Part shown: positions 55,667-64,000 of the stretch, one piece after another | Position numbering within the stretch: position 1 is the stretch's first letter | Layout: every line of letters starts with the position of its first letter | From: Nitrosomonas sp. Is79A3 | Lineage (GTDB): Bacteria > Pseudomonadota > Gammaproteobacteria > Burkholderiales > Nitrosomonadaceae | Length of the DNA stretch: 64,000 bases | NCBI RefSeq assembly: GCF_000219585.1 | Contig: NC_015731.1 | Span: 3,100,001-3,164,000, forward strand | Reading direction: 5' to 3' | Notes under the pieces: model-generated | Told to the model about the DNA's origin: nothing | What the model saw: only the letters and a program-made list of their open reading frames with translations | Databases searched by the model: none | Position numbers and translations under genes: made by a program

Positions 55667-55921
55667 TCACGACGATCCCGCCGGCGGATGCTTACTGATA
55701 TAATCAATAATATCCCCCACACTGCTGAGACCTTTGACTTCTTCGCCGTCAAAACTAACACCAAAAGTATCTTCCGCGTCAAACAGTAGCTGGATGGTAT
55801 CCATCGAGTCGAGTCCGAGTTCACCAAATTTTGATGCGGTGGTAATCGTAGAAACGTCGATGTTTTCAACTTTTGAGGCAATAAATGCGATGACTTTCGC
55901 TTCGAGGTCTGCTGTATCCAT
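55667..55921 (-). CDS. Acyl carrier protein
   Basis: The 84-residue ACP has the phosphopantetheine site in GELGLDSMDTIQLLFDAED, with Ser at about 39. The motif is DSM instead of the usual DSL. The ATG at 55921 starts 19 nt after the ketosynthase stop, so the two are an operon. It is probably not the housekeeping AcpP, given the paired ketosynthase and isolated locus. It looks like a secondary fatty-acid or polyketide-type pair. Confidence 0.88.
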   Translation of the reverse strand: MDTADLEAKVIAFIASKVENIDVSTITTASKFGELGLDSMDTIQLLFDAEDTFGVSFDGEEVKGLSSVGDIIDYISKHPPAGSS

Positions 55922-57082
55922 ACTTTGATTGGTACCTGTGTTAAAGAGTTGTAAAGACGATGCTGGCGTTGTTGCCGCCGAATCCGAAGGCATTGCATAG
56001 GCCGGTTTGCGATTTTGTCTCGACAGCATGATTGGGAGTGTAGTTGAGATCACACTCCGAGTCGGCTTCATCGAGATTGATGGTTGGATGTATTGTGCCG
56101 GTATGCAACGCCATGATGGTTGCAATGCTGCCAATCGCAACCGATGCGCCGATGGTATGCCCGATCATCGATTTGGTGGCACTGATGGCGATTTCTTGCG
56201 CGCGTTCTCCGAAAAGCTGCTTAATCGCTTTGGTTTCTACGACGTCACCCAGTGGTGTGGATGTCGCGTGTGCGTTGATGTAATCCACACTCTTCGGCTG
56301 CATGCCAGCATCCTGCAGAGCGGCCTGCATGGCCGCCACTTGCCCATCCCTATCCGGCATCACGATATGCGCTGCGTCGCAGGCGCAACCGTAGCCAGCG
56401 AGCCGGGCATAGATTTTGGCTCCCCGCCGTTGCGCTTCTTCCTCTTTTTCCAAAATGAGTATGCCCGCGCCTTCTCCCATGACAAATCCATCTCGGTTTT
56501 TGGCAAAAGGCCGTGACGCACGCGCCGGATCGTTATTAAAACCGGTGGATAGCGCATACAACGCTTCAAAGCCCGACATGGTCAATGGCAACACACATGC
56601 TTCCGCGCCGCCTGCAACGACAACATCCGCTTTTCCTGTGCGCAACAGATCAAGCCCCATGCCGATTGCATTCGCACCCGAGGAACACGCCGTGCTGCAC
56701 ATCAAATTCACACCTTTCAGTCCGTATTGAGTGGCTATCCAGGCGGCGGCGGAGTTTGCCATGATGCGGGGAACGGTAAAGGGCGGCATGGATTTTTTCT
56801 GAAGCTTACGCGCGGCAGAGGATTCAAACGTTGAAAATCCGCCCATTCCTGATCCCAAGCTAACGGCTAGGCGTCTTGGTGCATAGGATTCAAGGCTACC
56901 GGCATCTTCCAGCGCCAGATTGGCGGCGACTAGCGCCAGTTGCGTGAATCGATCGGTCTGTTCCACCTGCTTAGCCGACAGAAAAGTGCTCGGATCGAAT
57001 CCTTTTACTTCTCCCGCAATCCGGGAATGCTGACTGGATGCATCAAAACATTGAATGGCACTTATTCCACTCGTACCGTTAA

Positions 57083-58273
57083 GGAAGCTCTGATTAAGTT
57101 ATTTATTCCAGTTTTGTCGACAAAGCTATCGGTAAAGTAGCTAATATAGGCATTATTGTGCGATTAATAACTGTAATTTTTAGCAGATTGCATACTATTC
57201 TGTCCCCTGATGCTGATTTTCAGGGATATTGGACGGAATTATCCCGTGGTTGGCATCCACACCTTACGGACATGGTAAAGATTAGCCAAGGCAAACAACA
57301 GATAAAGCTGTTGTGCATTCTTGAACAATCCTCGGTAACGGACTTTGGTATAACCAAATTGTCTTTTGACAATACGAAACGGATGTTCAACCTTTGCGCG
57401 TAGTGAAGCTAGCATACGATTGAGCACGGCATGTTCTGCTGGCAATTCCTCACCGCGCTTGCGTTTGAATGGCATACCCCAGACCGGCTCTTCCGGCTGT
57501 CGTTGCGCTTCCAGATTGCGATCATTACGAGTATAAGCCCGATCACCCAATACAATTGCCTCTTCGCCATGTACCAGCGCATCAATCATGTTGCCATCGG
57601 CCACTTTGGCCGTGGTAATTTCCAGGCTATGCACCAGGCCGGAATCGGCATCTACGCCTATGTGTGCTTTTAATCCAAAGTAATAGTTGTTGCCTTTCTT
57701 AGTCGAACTCATCTCGCCATCACGTTTGCGTTGCCGGTTCTTGGTCGATGGCGCAGCCGCTATCAGCGTGGCGTCAACTATCGTGCCCTGACGCAGCAAT
57801 AATCCCTGTTGCGCTAACCGCCCAGTTGTTTCAGCAAACAGGCTTTGTGCCAAGTGATGCTTCTCCAGCAGGTGGCGAAACTTGAGGATCGTCGTCTCAT
57901 CAGGCATAACATCTTCTCCCGCATCTAGTCCTGCAAATTCACGTAGCATCGGCACATCATGTAACGCTTCTTCCATTGCCGGATCTGAATAACCAAACCA
58001 TTGCTGCATCATATGAATCCGCAGCATCGCTTCCAACGCAAATGGCTTGCGTCCCAAACCTGCTACCGGATAGTGCGGCGCGATCCGATTCGTCCAGTCT
58101 ACCCATGGAACCACTTGCTCCATTTCTTCGAGAAACTTTTGCCGGCGAGTTACTTTTGGTTTCTTGATAAATAATGGAATCGACAATACTAATTGTTTCA
58201 TCAATGCATTCCCTTGCAGTGGTTACAATCTACCGCGTATTTTACAAGTTTTTGGGACTTAATCAGAGTTTCC
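57083..58273 (-). mobile_element. IS5-family insertion sequence, 1191 bp
   Basis: Near-identical terminal repeats (GGAAGCTCTGATTAA at 57083 and, at the other end, GGAAACTCTGATTAA on the minus strand) bound the element. TTAA is duplicated at both flanks (57079-57082 and 58274-58277), matching the 4-bp target of IS5. The length is close to classic IS5. It contains one intact transposase. Confidence 0.95.
57239..58204 (-). CDS. IS5-family transposase
   Basis: The 321-residue protein has the IS5 group layout: an N-terminal DNA-binding region (PVAGLGRKPFALEAMLRIHM, MPDETTILKFRHLLEKH) and the DDE core (GTIVDATLIAAAPS, AIVLGDRAYTRNDR, and KVEHPFRIVKRQFGYTKVRY with the catalytic Glu). The frame is intact and may be active. 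It is read in the same direction as the ketosynthase gene it interrupts. Confidence 0.95.
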   Translation of the reverse strand: MMKQLVLSIPLFIKKPKVTRRQKFLEEMEQVVPWVDWTNRIAPHYPVAGLGRKPFALEAMLRIHMMQQWFGYSDPAMEEALHDVPMLREFAGLDAGEDVMPDETTILKFRHLLEKHHLAQSLFAETTGRLAQQGLLLRQGTIVDATLIAAAPSTKNRQRKRDGEMSSTKKGNNYYFGLKAHIGVDADSGLVHSLEITTAKVADGNMIDALVHGEEAIVLGDRAYTRNDRNLEAQRQPEEPVWGMPFKRKRGEELPAEHAVLNRMLASLRAKVEHPFRIVKRQFGYTKVRYRGLFKNAQQLYLLFALANLYHVRKVWMPTTG

Positions 58274-58462
58274 TTAACAGCCGCATTCCAGAATTGGTCA
58301 GTGCCGGTGCCGATCGGTGAAACAATCCCCATTCCAGTAACAACTACGCGCATACAAGATTGAACAGAGGGTTTTAAGGCAGGGTATCAAAAAATAAGAT
58401 TGCATTACTATTTCAATAAATATACTTAAAGCCGAATGGGCTGTCAAACACGCGAATCCAGT

Positions 58463-59341
58463 TCAATATTTGGAGATCGTTGATCCATCCGTTAACCGGC
58501 CACTCGGCTGCTGGCAATGTATTTCTCGTCCCAATAACGTCTTATAAGCAAATTTCGGACGTTGTTGCCAGGTTAGCAGCCATTCTTTTTTGTCCGGATG
58601 AAAGTTTTGATTCGCCCCCTCGACAAGCTCAGGGCGAACAACAAGATGCGGATTCCGCTCACAGTGAGCCTGTCGAACCATGGACGGCGCCTGATCCGGA
58701 GATTCATCAACACCACCTTGCCTATCACTGCGCAATGGAAACTGCTCCAAAATATCCCGATAAAACGCTCGCCGTTTCCAGTAATGCACATGAATGCCAT
58801 CCGGCCCAAACCAGACGGGTTCCTGTTCATACAACGTAAAATTCCGGCAAGATGCTAGTTCAATCAATCCTTGATACACGGCTCGAACCCGGCTCACGGT
58901 TTCACTTCGGGGCAATCGGCAGAACGGATAAAAAATATTGCGATAGAACGTATAACGCCGCTCGGACAGATCCTCAATTGAAGCCATCGGCAGATTAGTC
59001 ACAATAATCTGTGCAGACTGTCTCTGCAACTGTTCAATGCACCATTCCACTTGCTGCAAAATCTGCTCCGGCGCCGATCCGTACAAAATATCGTTGCCGA
59101 TATCCGTCATCAACGCATAGGTCGGAAGCACTCCGATCGAATTCAGTTGCGGCCACAATCCGCTGTTGACAATCCCTGGCAACCCGCGCGACAGCATTTG
59201 ACTGAATACGCCATACGCTCGACCATGCCCGACAGCAGCCAGAATCTCACATGGCCCGCCCAATTTCTGCTGCAGCAAGTGTATAACGAGACGTAACGAT
59301 AAAGTAAGGTTGCTAGCACCGAGCAGAATTATCTGATTCAT
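58463..59341 (-). CDS. SGNH/GDSL-like hydrolase with an in-frame palindromic repeat
   Basis: The 292-residue protein begins MNQIILLGASNLTLSLRLVI, where GASNLTLS is an SGNH-type nucleophile region. The Asp-His pair lies in WFGPDGIHVHYWKRRAF (about 195-211). The segment between about 222 and 244 (MVRQAHCERNPHLVVRPELV) is the translation of a common REP-like palindrome (58617-58682). The reading frame is kept, so the gene may still function with a small surface loop. It has no signal peptide. It is upstream of the ketosynthase gene on the same strand. Confidence 0.78.
   Translation of the reverse strand: MNQIILLGASNLTLSLRLVIHLLQQKLGGPCEILAAVGHGRAYGVFSQMLSRGLPGIVNSGLWPQLNSIGVLPTYALMTDIGNDILYGSAPEQILQQVEWCIEQLQRQSAQIIVTNLPMASIEDLSERRYTFYRNIFYPFCRLPRSETVSRVRAVYQGLIELASCRNFTLYEQEPVWFGPDGIHVHYWKRRAFYRDILEQFPLRSDRQGGVDESPDQAPSMVRQAHCERNPHLVVRPELVEGANQNFHPDKKEWLLTWQQRPKFAYKTLLGREIHCQQPSGRLTDGSTISKY
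58617..58682. repeat. REP-like palindrome inserted in a coding region
   Basis: The two half-sites CTCGACAAGCTCAGGGCGAAC and CGCTCACAGTGAGCCTGTCG face each other around a short spacer. Such palindromes are scattered through many proteobacterial genomes and are often found inside genes, translated in frame. Confidence 0.75.
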
Positions 59342-59519
59342 GAAACTGTTTGCCAGATTCTATAACCACATAGATGAGTTGCCTTCATTGAAGCATGAGT
59401 TCATGGAATCTTTAAGCTGAAAGATGTGGTGGCAGTACTAGATGTAAAAACAGATCAACACAGAATTAGACCTTTCTCCAATACAGCCACACCTTTCTTT
59501 GTTAATGAACAGAATTTTC

Positions 59520-60599
59520 TCAAATGTTGGGCGAATATTTTCTTACACCAGCCAATAGCAACACTCCTGTGAGTAACATTAAGTAGGTTGATGGTTCAGG
59601 TACAGGAGCTGCAACCAAATTGACGGCTCCATTCTGTGCACCTAAGTAATGCCCAACATCATTTGGACCTGGATTAGTATCGCCAAAACCTACATCAAAT
59701 AGCGCCTCGTGCGTTTCCGGATCATAATTTCCGCTAAATTCATAAAACTCATAACGCCGAATGATCGATTCCGCATTTGCACCGACCGGACTTTCATTTT
59801 CGAGGATACCGGATAATGGATTGCCAATTTCCTTTTGCAGCAATTGCCATTCAATTTCTGTCTCTGCCTGTTCAATGACAGGACTACCACCAACCAGATC
59901 TTCTAATTCCACCGGGCCTTCCAATTCTGTGGTGAATACTTCAACCCAAATAGCATCACCAAATTCCTGACCAGGTCCTGGTTCAGGTGCTTCCACTTTT
60001 GCGATGACTTGTGGTGGCTGATCTGGAATAGGAGAAGGAATTACTTGCCAGCTTGGTGTTGGAAGGATAACAATTCCATTAGTTAACACACCCGGTGTGC
60101 CGGTTTCCACAAGCCAGCTATAGGTAGTATGAGTTGGCTCTTTAGAGGTTCCTACACCAAAGTGATCACAGGGCGTGTCTGCACCATAACCCAATCCGCC
60201 ACCTGACCAACAGTTATCGCCTGGTGTAATGAATGTCCCGCTTGGCGTTCCATAATCCCAATTTGTGCCATCAAAAATTCCCTCATAGGTTATTTTCGTG
60301 CCAAATGTAGAGCCAGTTGTATATTCCGTTATGGTTGGGGAACCGTAACGTTCAACGCTTGTACTTGGATCAAACCCGCGACCTGTTGGAAACCCTCTTC
60401 CGGGTCCACCGAATACATCAGTTACTTCATAACTATGGATACCTTCCAGGTCAATTTCAAAACCATGCGCCGTTTTCCCCGTATCATTAATGACATCAAA
60501 ATTACCCAATGTCCCTATTACTGAGGCCGATGCAATGCTTGTAGTAACCACAGAAGAAAAAGCAATGCTTAAAAAAATACTCGTTCTGCAAAAAATCAT
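59520..60599 (-). CDS. PEP-CTERM protein, large unknown exported protein
   Basis: The 359-residue protein has a signal peptide (about 1-24, ASASV). The mature part has no recognised catalytic motif; it is rich in Thr/Gly/Pro (TGRGFDPSTSVERYGS, GDNCWSGGGLGYGADT) with a short acidic Pro-rich region. The end is a PEP-CTERM signal, VPEPSTYLMLLTGVLLL then AGVRKYSPN, with a less basic tail than the others. GGGAGGGGGGG precedes the ATG. It is divergent from the TonB receptor gene. Confidence 0.85.
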   Translation of the reverse strand: MIFCRTSIFLSIAFSSVVTTSIASASVIGTLGNFDVINDTGKTAHGFEIDLEGIHSYEVTDVFGGPGRGFPTGRGFDPSTSVERYGSPTITEYTTGSTFGTKITYEGIFDGTNWDYGTPSGTFITPGDNCWSGGGLGYGADTPCDHFGVGTSKEPTHTTYSWLVETGTPGVLTNGIVILPTPSWQVIPSPIPDQPPQVIAKVEAPEPGPGQEFGDAIWVEVFTTELEGPVELEDLVGGSPVIEQAETEIEWQLLQKEIGNPLSGILENESPVGANAESIIRRYEFYEFSGNYDPETHEALFDVGFGDTNPGPNDVGHYLGAQNGAVNLVAAPVPEPSTYLMLLTGVLLLAGVRKYSPNI

Positions 60600-60879
60600 T
60601 TCCCCCCCTCCCTTTAATAATTAAAAAACTATAACACCCATTAGGAGCCGCTAAAGTTTTAAACAATACTAAATTGTTTTTAGAAAATCCTACATTACCA
60701 AAAGCTATAATTTTTATCATATCAAAAATTATTAAATATGAATGTTGATTCAGATCAAGTTTTTTAATGTGTGTGAAGAGAAACGCAGTAATGACTGGAA
60801 TGGTAAGCTTACTCACATTTATCATTACTACTCGAAAAACAGAATCCATCTTACGATTCCAGAATATCACTATAAGATA

Positions 60880-63000
60880 ATGTTTTATAAAGTAATATTA
60901 TTAATAAGAAATCCCTCAGATCATTCTCATCGGCTCTTGTTTCTGATTAATTTCCTATTTATTCTGCCGGGTATATTTTTGACATCAATACCCATACAAG
61001 CCCAGGCACCTAAGTCATCCCCCGCCATCCTAGATTCCATCAACATCACCGCAACCCGCAGTGAACGCTCACCGGCGCAAATTCCAAACAGCATCACGCA
61101 AATCACGCGCACTCCGCAGCATAATTACCAGCCCGGTGCGACATTGGATGAATTTGCACGCAGCACGCCGGGAGTTTTCTTTCAGAATCAGTTCAATTTC
61201 ACACAGGATTTGCGCATTGCGATTCGCGGGTTTGGCGCGCGGTCTCCGTTCGGCGTGCGCGGCATTCAGATGCGCGTGGATGGCATTCCGGCCACATTGC
61301 CGGACGGGCAGACACAATTGGATTCAATCGATCCGTCATTGATCGAGCGCATGGATATTGTGCGCGGGCCTTCGGCGGCGTTGTACGGCAATGCATCGGG
61401 CGGCATGATCGATATCACCACGCGCGAGGCGCCGCCGGAGAAATTCGTTATCATGCCGCGCCAGGTGTTTGGTCAGTACGGTTACCTGAAATCGGAATTG
61501 TTCATGGGCGGACGGCAAGGGAATTTTGGTTACAGTTTGCACGGTTCACACTTACAGCAGGACGGCTGGCGCGATCACAGTGCGATGCAAAATACATTTT
61601 CACAAGCCAAACTAAACTTCAAAACGAGCGACGATTCGGACTTGATGCTGGTATTCCGCGAATTTTATTCGCCACTGTCCAAAGATCCTGGGGCTTTGAC
61701 CAGTGCGGAGGTGCAAGCCAATCCCCGGCAAGCCTCCGCACGCAATGTGCAGTACAACGCCGGTGAGGAAATCCGGCAGGAGGAAATGGGAGCGCGTTTC
61801 CGTCACAGGCCGTCTGCTGGCAAAGAATTCAGCGTAACCACACACCTGCTGCATCGTGATTTTCAAAGCCGTCAGGCGTTTTTTGACGGCGGGCAGGTGC
61901 AGTTTGATCGCTGGGTTGGCGGACTGATGATGCAGTTTGTCAACGATCATATCTTATTCAACCGGCCCAACCGTTTTCTGGCGGGAGTGGATTACGGCAT
62001 ACAAAACGATGACCGCCAGCGTTTCAATAACAATTTCGGTGTGCGCAGTGTGTTGAACTTGAGTCAAATCGAGCGTGTACAAAGCACCGGGCCATTTTTC
62101 CGCAATGAATGGAATATGCGAGACAAGCTCGATCTGGTCATCGGCGGCCGGTGGGATTGGTTGAACTATCAAGTCAAAGACCAATTTAAAACCGACGGCA
62201 ATCAATCCGGTTCACGCACAGTATCGCAGGCCAGCGGCTCGGCCGGTCTGGTATATCACCTGACCAATCAGCAGCAGATTTATACGCATGTTGCTTCTGT
62301 GTTTGAAGCACCGACCACCACCGAACTACTTAACAATCCGGCAGGAAGAGGCGGATTCAACCCCAATCTGAATGCGCAAACCTCGCTTAGCAACGAACTG
62401 GGTTTTCGCGGCAACACGGCTGGATTCCAATACGATACGGCAGTATTTTTCATCCGCACCTGGGATGAAATCACGCCGTTCGAATTGCCCTCCTCGCCAG
62501 GCCGGGCGTTTTTCCGCAATGCCGGACAATCGCGCCGGATAGGCGTGGAAACACGTTTGGCCACACCGGAATGGAAAGGACTGCGCGGTGAAGTCAGCTA
62601 TACCTATTCAAACTTCGAATTTGAGAAATATGTGGTCAACGATGTCAGTCTGAAAGGCAATATTTTTCCCGGCATTCCCTCCCATCGCTGGGAAGGATTA
62701 GTGCGCTATTCGCACCCGTTAGGTTTCTTCGGGCAAATTCACGTGCATCGTGTCGGCGAGTTTTACGTCAATGACGTCAATACCGCAACCAATCCGGCTT
62801 ATAACCTCGGGCAGTTATTGGCAGGCTGGGAATTGAAGCGCAATGGAATCGAAGGTTCTGTGTTTTTTGGTATCAACAACCTGTTCGACGCGCAATACAA
62901 TGCCAACACCCGCATCAATGCCGCGCTCGGACGTTATTATGAGCCCGGCCCGCCGCTCAATGTATTTGGCGGCGTGCGTGTCCGCATTGTGGCGTTTTGA
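60880..63000 (+). CDS. TonB-dependent outer-membrane receptor
   Basis: An outer-membrane gated porin for iron complexes or other nutrients. The start is uncertain: a frame opens at 60742, but the ATG at 60880 (706 residues) better fits a signal peptide (hydrophobic about 20-42, then PIQAQA). The plug domain has the TonB-box-like ILDSINITATRSERS, GATLDEFARSTPGVFFQNQF and RGPSAALYGNASGGMIDITT. The beta-barrel ends GGVRVRIVAF with the terminal aromatic. The ligand is not predictable. It precedes the sugar dehydrogenase gene by 76 nt. Confidence 0.9.
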   Translation: MFYKVILLIRNPSDHSHRLLFLINFLFILPGIFLTSIPIQAQAPKSSPAILDSINITATRSERSPAQIPNSITQITRTPQHNYQPGATLDEFARSTPGVFFQNQFNFTQDLRIAIRGFGARSPFGVRGIQMRVDGIPATLPDGQTQLDSIDPSLIERMDIVRGPSAALYGNASGGMIDITTREAPPEKFVIMPRQVFGQYGYLKSELFMGGRQGNFGYSLHGSHLQQDGWRDHSAMQNTFSQAKLNFKTSDDSDLMLVFREFYSPLSKDPGALTSAEVQANPRQASARNVQYNAGEEIRQEEMGARFRHRPSAGKEFSVTTHLLHRDFQSRQAFFDGGQVQFDRWVGGLMMQFVNDHILFNRPNRFLAGVDYGIQNDDRQRFNNNFGVRSVLNLSQIERVQSTGPFFRNEWNMRDKLDLVIGGRWDWLNYQVKDQFKTDGNQSGSRTVSQASGSAGLVYHLTNQQQIYTHVASVFEAPTTTELLNNPAGRGGFNPNLNAQTSLSNELGFRGNTAGFQYDTAVFFIRTWDEITPFELPSSPGRAFFRNAGQSRRIGVETRLATPEWKGLRGEVSYTYSNFEFEKYVVNDVSLKGNIFPGIPSHRWEGLVRYSHPLGFFGQIHVHRVGEFYVNDVNTATNPAYNLGQLLAGWELKRNGIEGSVFFGINNLFDAQYNANTRINAALGRYYEPGPPLNVFGGVRVRIVAF

Positions 63001-63076
63001 TACCGCAAGTATTGAGGCCTTCCTGTAAGGGATGGTACATTTGCAAATCCGAGCAATACACCATCAGGCAATAAAA

Positions 63077-64000
63077 ATGATATTAAAACTTAAAAGCGTT
63101 ATCGCACTGATTACCTTACTCATCGGCAGCAGCCTTTTCTTTTCATCCGCTGCACAAGCGCAACGCATCCAGACCGAATTCAATGTGCGCTTAGTTGCTG
63201 AGGGATTGAAATTTCCCTGGGGCATGGCATTTATGCCGGATGGCAATGTGCTGGTCACGGAAAAAATTGGCCAATTGCGCATTATCACGCCGGATGGGCG
63301 CGTGTCAGAGCCTGTTAAAGGTGTGCCCGCTGTTTTTTTCCAGCAGCAGGGCGGCTTGCTGGATGTTGCGTTGGATCCGGAGTTTTTAAAAAACCGTCTA
63401 ATTTATTTGTCTTATGCTGAACCGGAAGGATCAAAAGCCGGTACTGCGGTTGCCAGAGCGGAACTGAAGGACGGTGCGCTGGAAAACCTGCAAGTGATTT
63501 TCCGCCAATTGCCAAAAACGGAAGGACCAGTGCATTTTGGATCACGCTTAGCATTTGCGCCTGATGGCAATCTTTTCATCACCTTGGGCGACCGCGGCGA
63601 TTACATGGAAGAAGCGCAGAATTTGAGCAACCATATCGGCAAAATAATCCGTATCCGTCCCGATGGCTCGGTGCCCGCCGATAATCCATTCGTCAATAAT
63701 CCGCAAGCCAAACCGGAAATCTGGTCGTACGGCCACCGCAGTGTGCAGGGCGCTGCGATTCATCCCCAAACGGGCGCGTTGTGGATTCATGAACACGGCC
63801 CCAAGGGGGGCGATGAGATCAATATTCCGCAGCCCGGCAAAAATTACGGCTGGCCCAAGGCTAATTACGGCACACATTACAATGGTGTGCCGATAAAAAA
63901 CGAGCATGCCGAACAGGGCTTTGAAGAACCGATTCACTACTGGACGCCCTCGATCGCACCTTCCGGCATGGTGTTCTACACCGGCAAACTGTTTCCGGGG
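63077..64000 (+). CDS. PQQ-dependent sugar dehydrogenase, partial (cut by window end)
   Basis: The gene runs from the ATG at 63077 off the end of the window; 308 codons are present with no stop. A signal peptide (about 1-29, AAQAQ) precedes a beta-propeller of the soluble aldose/sorbosone dehydrogenase type: GLKFPWGMAFMPDG, GPVHFGSRLAFAPDG, GDRGDYMEEAQNLS, WIHEHGPKGGDEINIP and GKNYGWPKANYG. Such enzymes oxidise sugars with PQQ in the periplasm. The link with the TonB receptor is positional. Confidence 0.92.
   Translation, partial: MILKLKSVIALITLLIGSSLFFSSAAQAQRIQTEFNVRLVAEGLKFPWGMAFMPDGNVLVTEKIGQLRIITPDGRVSEPVKGVPAVFFQQQGGLLDVALDPEFLKNRLIYLSYAEPEGSKAGTAVARAELKDGALENLQVIFRQLPKTEGPVHFGSRLAFAPDGNLFITLGDRGDYMEEAQNLSNHIGKIIRIRPDGSVPADNPFVNNPQAKPEIWSYGHRSVQGAAIHPQTGALWIHEHGPKGGDEINIPQPGKNYGWPKANYGTHYNGVPIKNEHAEQGFEEPIHYWTPSIAPSGMVFYTGKLFPG

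Larger units (their letters stand above)
55941..58353 (-). pseudogene. 3-oxoacyl-ACP synthase II-type gene split by IS5
   Basis: Upstream of IS5, the ATG at 58353 begins MRVVVTGMGIVSPIGTGTDQ and ends at WNAAV. Downstream (57082-55941) the frame continues with NGTSGISAIQCFDASS. Joining across one TTAA restores 1218 nt, an uninterrupted 405-codon KAS II with the nucleophile Cys in CSTACSSGANAIG, His in NAHATSTPLGD and SMIGHTIGAS. Only an N-terminally truncated product could be made, from an internal start such as the ATG at 56966, lacking 70 or more residues. Expression of the downstream ACP may also be affected. Confidence 0.92.

Noticed and set aside
1..64000. CRISPR array or prophage
   Set aside because: No regularly spaced direct repeats and no structural phage genes were seen; the P63C gene alone is not evidence of a prophage.

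Overview
The window looks like a chromosomal segment of a betaproteobacterial ammonia oxidiser, most likely Nitrosomonas. The basis is an intact hydroxylamine-oxidation cluster (hao, haoB, cycA, cycB; 4628-8924, minus strand) with HAO's eight haem-binding motifs and a tyrosine at the position of the known P460 cross-link. Housekeeping neighbours (secG, tpiA, pstCAB, a tRNA-Leu) and a glycolate-salvage operon fit a Calvin-cycle autotroph.

Layout. 1-4600: tRNA-Leu(GAG), secG, tpiA, pstB-pstA-pstC. 4600-9900: cycB, cycA, haoB, hao and a His-rich membrane-anchored protein. 10.2-16.6 kb: glcF-glcE-glcD-garR, then a BASS-type transporter and a methyltransferase. 16.8-20.6 kb: three tandem PEP-CTERM surface-protein genes, the third cut in its signal peptide by an IS4-family element. 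21-28 kb: L,D-transpeptidase, CruF-like membrane protein, unknowns, isoaspartyl peptidase and B12-dependent ribonucleotide reductase. 28.0-31.1 kb: a 3.1-kb cargo-carrying element with IS1-type ends. 31.3-34.6 kb: PEP-CTERM protein, PPK2 and CYTH-CHAD. 34.6-35.7 kb: a 148-bp repeat split by a deleted IS1595-family element. 35.7-46 kb: GIDE/LemA pair, Crp/Fnr regulator, TrhO, transglutaminase-like protein, HDOD-GAF and GGDEF-EAL proteins. 46-51 kb: thiolase/FadB pair, ArsC-like protein, cupin. 51.5-55.4 kb: lipoprotein plus coiled-coil pair, alpha/beta hydrolase, TumE/TumA-type toxin-antitoxin pair. 55.6-59.3 kb: acyl carrier protein, a ketosynthase split by IS5, and an SGNH hydrolase carrying an in-frame palindromic repeat. 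59.5-64 kb: PEP-CTERM protein, TonB-dependent receptor and a PQQ sugar dehydrogenase cut by the window end.

How the genes work together. HAO oxidises hydroxylamine and passes electrons to c554 (CycA) and the membrane tetrahaem CycB. The glc-garR operon would recycle the 2-phosphoglycolate-derived glycolate made by Rubisco. Five PEP-CTERM proteins point to an exosortase-sorted extracellular matrix. PPK2 and CYTH-CHAD suggest polyphosphate use.

The most unusual content is mobile. The 28029-31134 element has perfect 19-bp terminal inverted repeats and an 8-bp target duplication. It carries a P63C-domain gene, a small gene sharing a motif with it, two overlapping small membrane-protein genes, an inverted-repeat operator-like array and a decayed transposase. 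A separate 148-bp inverted-end repeat occurs three times, and two of the copies have been hit by IS1595-type elements. No CRISPR array or rRNA gene was seen.
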